Below, in pieces: positions 4,821 to 5,955 of a DNA stretch of 5,955 nt (position 1 is its first letter; every line of letters starts with the position of its first letter). Below the pieces are notes generated by a model. It ran no database searches, was not told where the DNA came from, and worked only from the letters and a program-made list of their open reading frames with translations. Made by a program: the position numbers and the translations under genes. This stretch comes from Verrucomicrobiota bacterium (GTDB taxonomy: Bacteria; Chlamydiota; Chlamydiia; Chlamydiales; FEN-1388), in the NCBI GenBank assembly GCA_018239705.1, contig JAFEGS010000070.1, forward strand, positions 1 to 5,955, given 5' to 3'.

Positions 4821-5955
4821 TTAATTTTTTACTAGTAGATCACTAAAATCTATTATGGAATAGAAATAATCTTCATCAACTACAGCCTCTGACACTCCAT
4901 TCACATGAACCAATACTGGTAGGAGCGCAATTCCTCGGGGAACGCTGATTTTACTGATTTTTTCTTTAACCTCATTAACGACTGAGAGTTTTATAGGGTT
5001 TTTAGAAAATTTAATTTCAAAAATGTACAAAGTTTTCTGTTTTGTATGAATCAAAAAATCGACTTGACATCCCTTCTGACGCATCGTTTTTTTCTGAAAA
5101 AAGGGGTTATCATAAATCACATCTTCCGGATTAATCTTTAAAAACTTGTACAGTTCTTCACGATTATTCACTACTAAATTTTCAAATTGGAGCCCCATTA
5201 TAGACTCCCATCCAGGCAAACTGGAGAGAGTTATTTTCGAAATTCGCTTAGCTTCAATTTGAGTTTTCTTTGGAACAATGTATTTTAAATAAAATCTAAT
5301 ATAGTTGTCACTTAGTCTATAGAGATAAAGTTGTAGACTTTCACCAGTTTTTAATGACCAGGTATTATCTCTTGATAAAAACCCGGAGTCTATTAAATCA
5401 TTGATATAATCTGAGAGACGGCCGCTTTTAGGATAGTTTATCTCTTTTGCAATTTCGTCAAAACTTCTTGAACCATTAGCGAGAGCTAGGATAATTTTTT
5501 TATATATCGTATCTCGTTTTTCAAAAAGCTCGTGAAATATCTTTTCGAACTCATCAACAAGTATACCACCGCGCGTAAAACACTGTCTTTTTATATTTTC
5601 ATCAGCAGTAAATTGCCCTTGCATCTGCTCAATGTACCATGGGATACCGCCCGTAACACTCAAAATTTTAAATTTTTCATACGAAGATGATTTAAACCCT
5701 TGACATTCAAGCATTTGATTGCAATCAACAAGAGGTAGTGGGTCTAATGAGAGCGTCCATGAAATTCTCCCAAAAAACGCCGTGCTACTTATGATATTCT
5801 CTTCCAGCCACACTGAAACGGAACTGCATAATATTAAAATCAATTTTGAATTTTTAGCAAAATGATCTTCCCAAACATATTTAAGCTTACCTAAAAAAGT
5901 TTTATCATCAGATGCCATCCAAGAAATTTCGTCTAAAAATAGAATCGCTCGACCA
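4821..5955 (-). CDS. archaeal-ATPase/DUF234-type AAA+ protein with nuclease-like C-terminus, N-terminus outside window
   Basis: The minus-strand frame is open through the right edge, so the Met at 5918 is internal. The 12 codons before it read GRAILFLDEISW, a Walker B segment, and the Walker A region must lie beyond the window. After Walker B come a sensor-1-like strand (LILILCSSVS) and the GGIPWYIEQM block. A winged-helix region follows (FDEIAKEINY...YINDLIDSGFLSRDN), then YRLSDNYIRFYLKYI. The C-terminal domain has a PD-(D/E)xK-like pattern: QVDFLI (Asp codon 5058-5060), then YIFEIKFS with the Glu-x-Lys pair, as in DUF234. These ATPases are common accessory genes in archaea and some bacteria and their role is poorly defined; a defence or mobile-DNA role is only a guess. 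The gene is convergent with the acetyltransferase remnant (15-bp gap) and looks more AT-rich than the genes to its left. Confidence 0.8.
   Translation of the reverse strand, partial: GRAILFLDEISWMASDDKTFLGKLKYVWEDHFAKNSKLILILCSSVSVWLEENIISSTAFFGRISWTLSLDPLPLVDCNQMLECQGFKSSSYEKFKILSVTGGIPWYIEQMQGQFTADENIKRQCFTRGGILVDEFEKIFHELFEKRDTIYKKIILALANGSRSFDEIAKEINYPKSGRLSDYINDLIDSGFLSRDNTWSLKTGESLQLYLYRLSDNYIRFYLKYIVPKKTQIEAKRISKITLSSLPGWESIMGLQFENLVVNNREELYKFLKINPEDVIYDNPFFQKKTMRQKGCQVDFLIHTKQKTLYIFEIKFSKNPIKLSVVNEVKEKISKISVPRGIALLPVLVHVNGVSEAVVDEDYFYSIIDFSDLLVKN

Noticed and set aside
4799..4844. Possible bidirectional terminator between the convergent genes (CTAGT 4802-4806 with ACTAG 4831-4835)
   Set aside because: The stem is only 5 bp with a 24-nt loop, is AT-rich, and has no properly placed T-run.

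Overview
The window looks like accessory DNA, most likely plasmid or plasmid-derived, from a Chlamydiae-related bacterium, probably an environmental 'Parachlamydiales'-type lineage. Two observations support this. The first gene resembles the chlamydial plasmid recombinase-like proteins pGP7-D/pGP8-D. It is followed on the same strand by a replicative-helicase-type gene, the same order as pGP8-D then pGP1-D (DnaB-like) on Chlamydia plasmids. The assignment rests on remembered family features and gene order, not on a database search.

Layout. Positions 1-890 (+) carry a pGP8-D/pGP7-D-like tyrosine recombinase. It is open to the left edge, so its true start lies outside the window, and it stops before the usual catalytic C-terminus. 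Positions 1043-2413 (+) carry a protein with a DnaB N-terminal domain joined to a RepA-type hexameric helicase core, in which several active-site residues look substituted. A perfect 22-bp palindrome follows its stop codon by one base and lies 31 bp before the next gene. Positions 2467-4098 (+) encode an AlbA_2/Schlafen-like and HATPase_c_4 protein with a C-terminal winged-helix-like region. Its linker contains two identical 28-bp perfect DNA palindromes, 33 bp apart. The stop of this gene overlaps the start of a small unrecognised gene (4095-4358, +) by 4 bp, so the two form a coupled cassette. Positions 4371-4805 (+) hold a GNAT acetyltransferase frame broken by an in-frame TAG at codon 7. 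On the minus strand, 4821-5955 is a DUF234-type ATPase whose N-terminus (Walker A side) runs off the right edge; its Walker B segment is at the very edge.

How the parts may work together. The left half is a recombinase-plus-helicase block that looks like a plasmid maintenance/replication module, but both proteins show sequence-level signs of lost catalysis. The middle AlbA_2 gene and its small partner look like an independently regulated two-gene cassette behind its own dyad operator candidate. This could be regulatory, toxin-antitoxin-like or defence-related, but nothing here proves a function. The right part holds a decaying acetyltransferase and a convergent ATPase that is visibly more AT-rich, as expected of an accessory region with turnover. 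No RNA genes, CRISPR arrays, insertion sequences or classical origin iterons were seen. No stretch over 300 bp lacks a gene or gene remnant.
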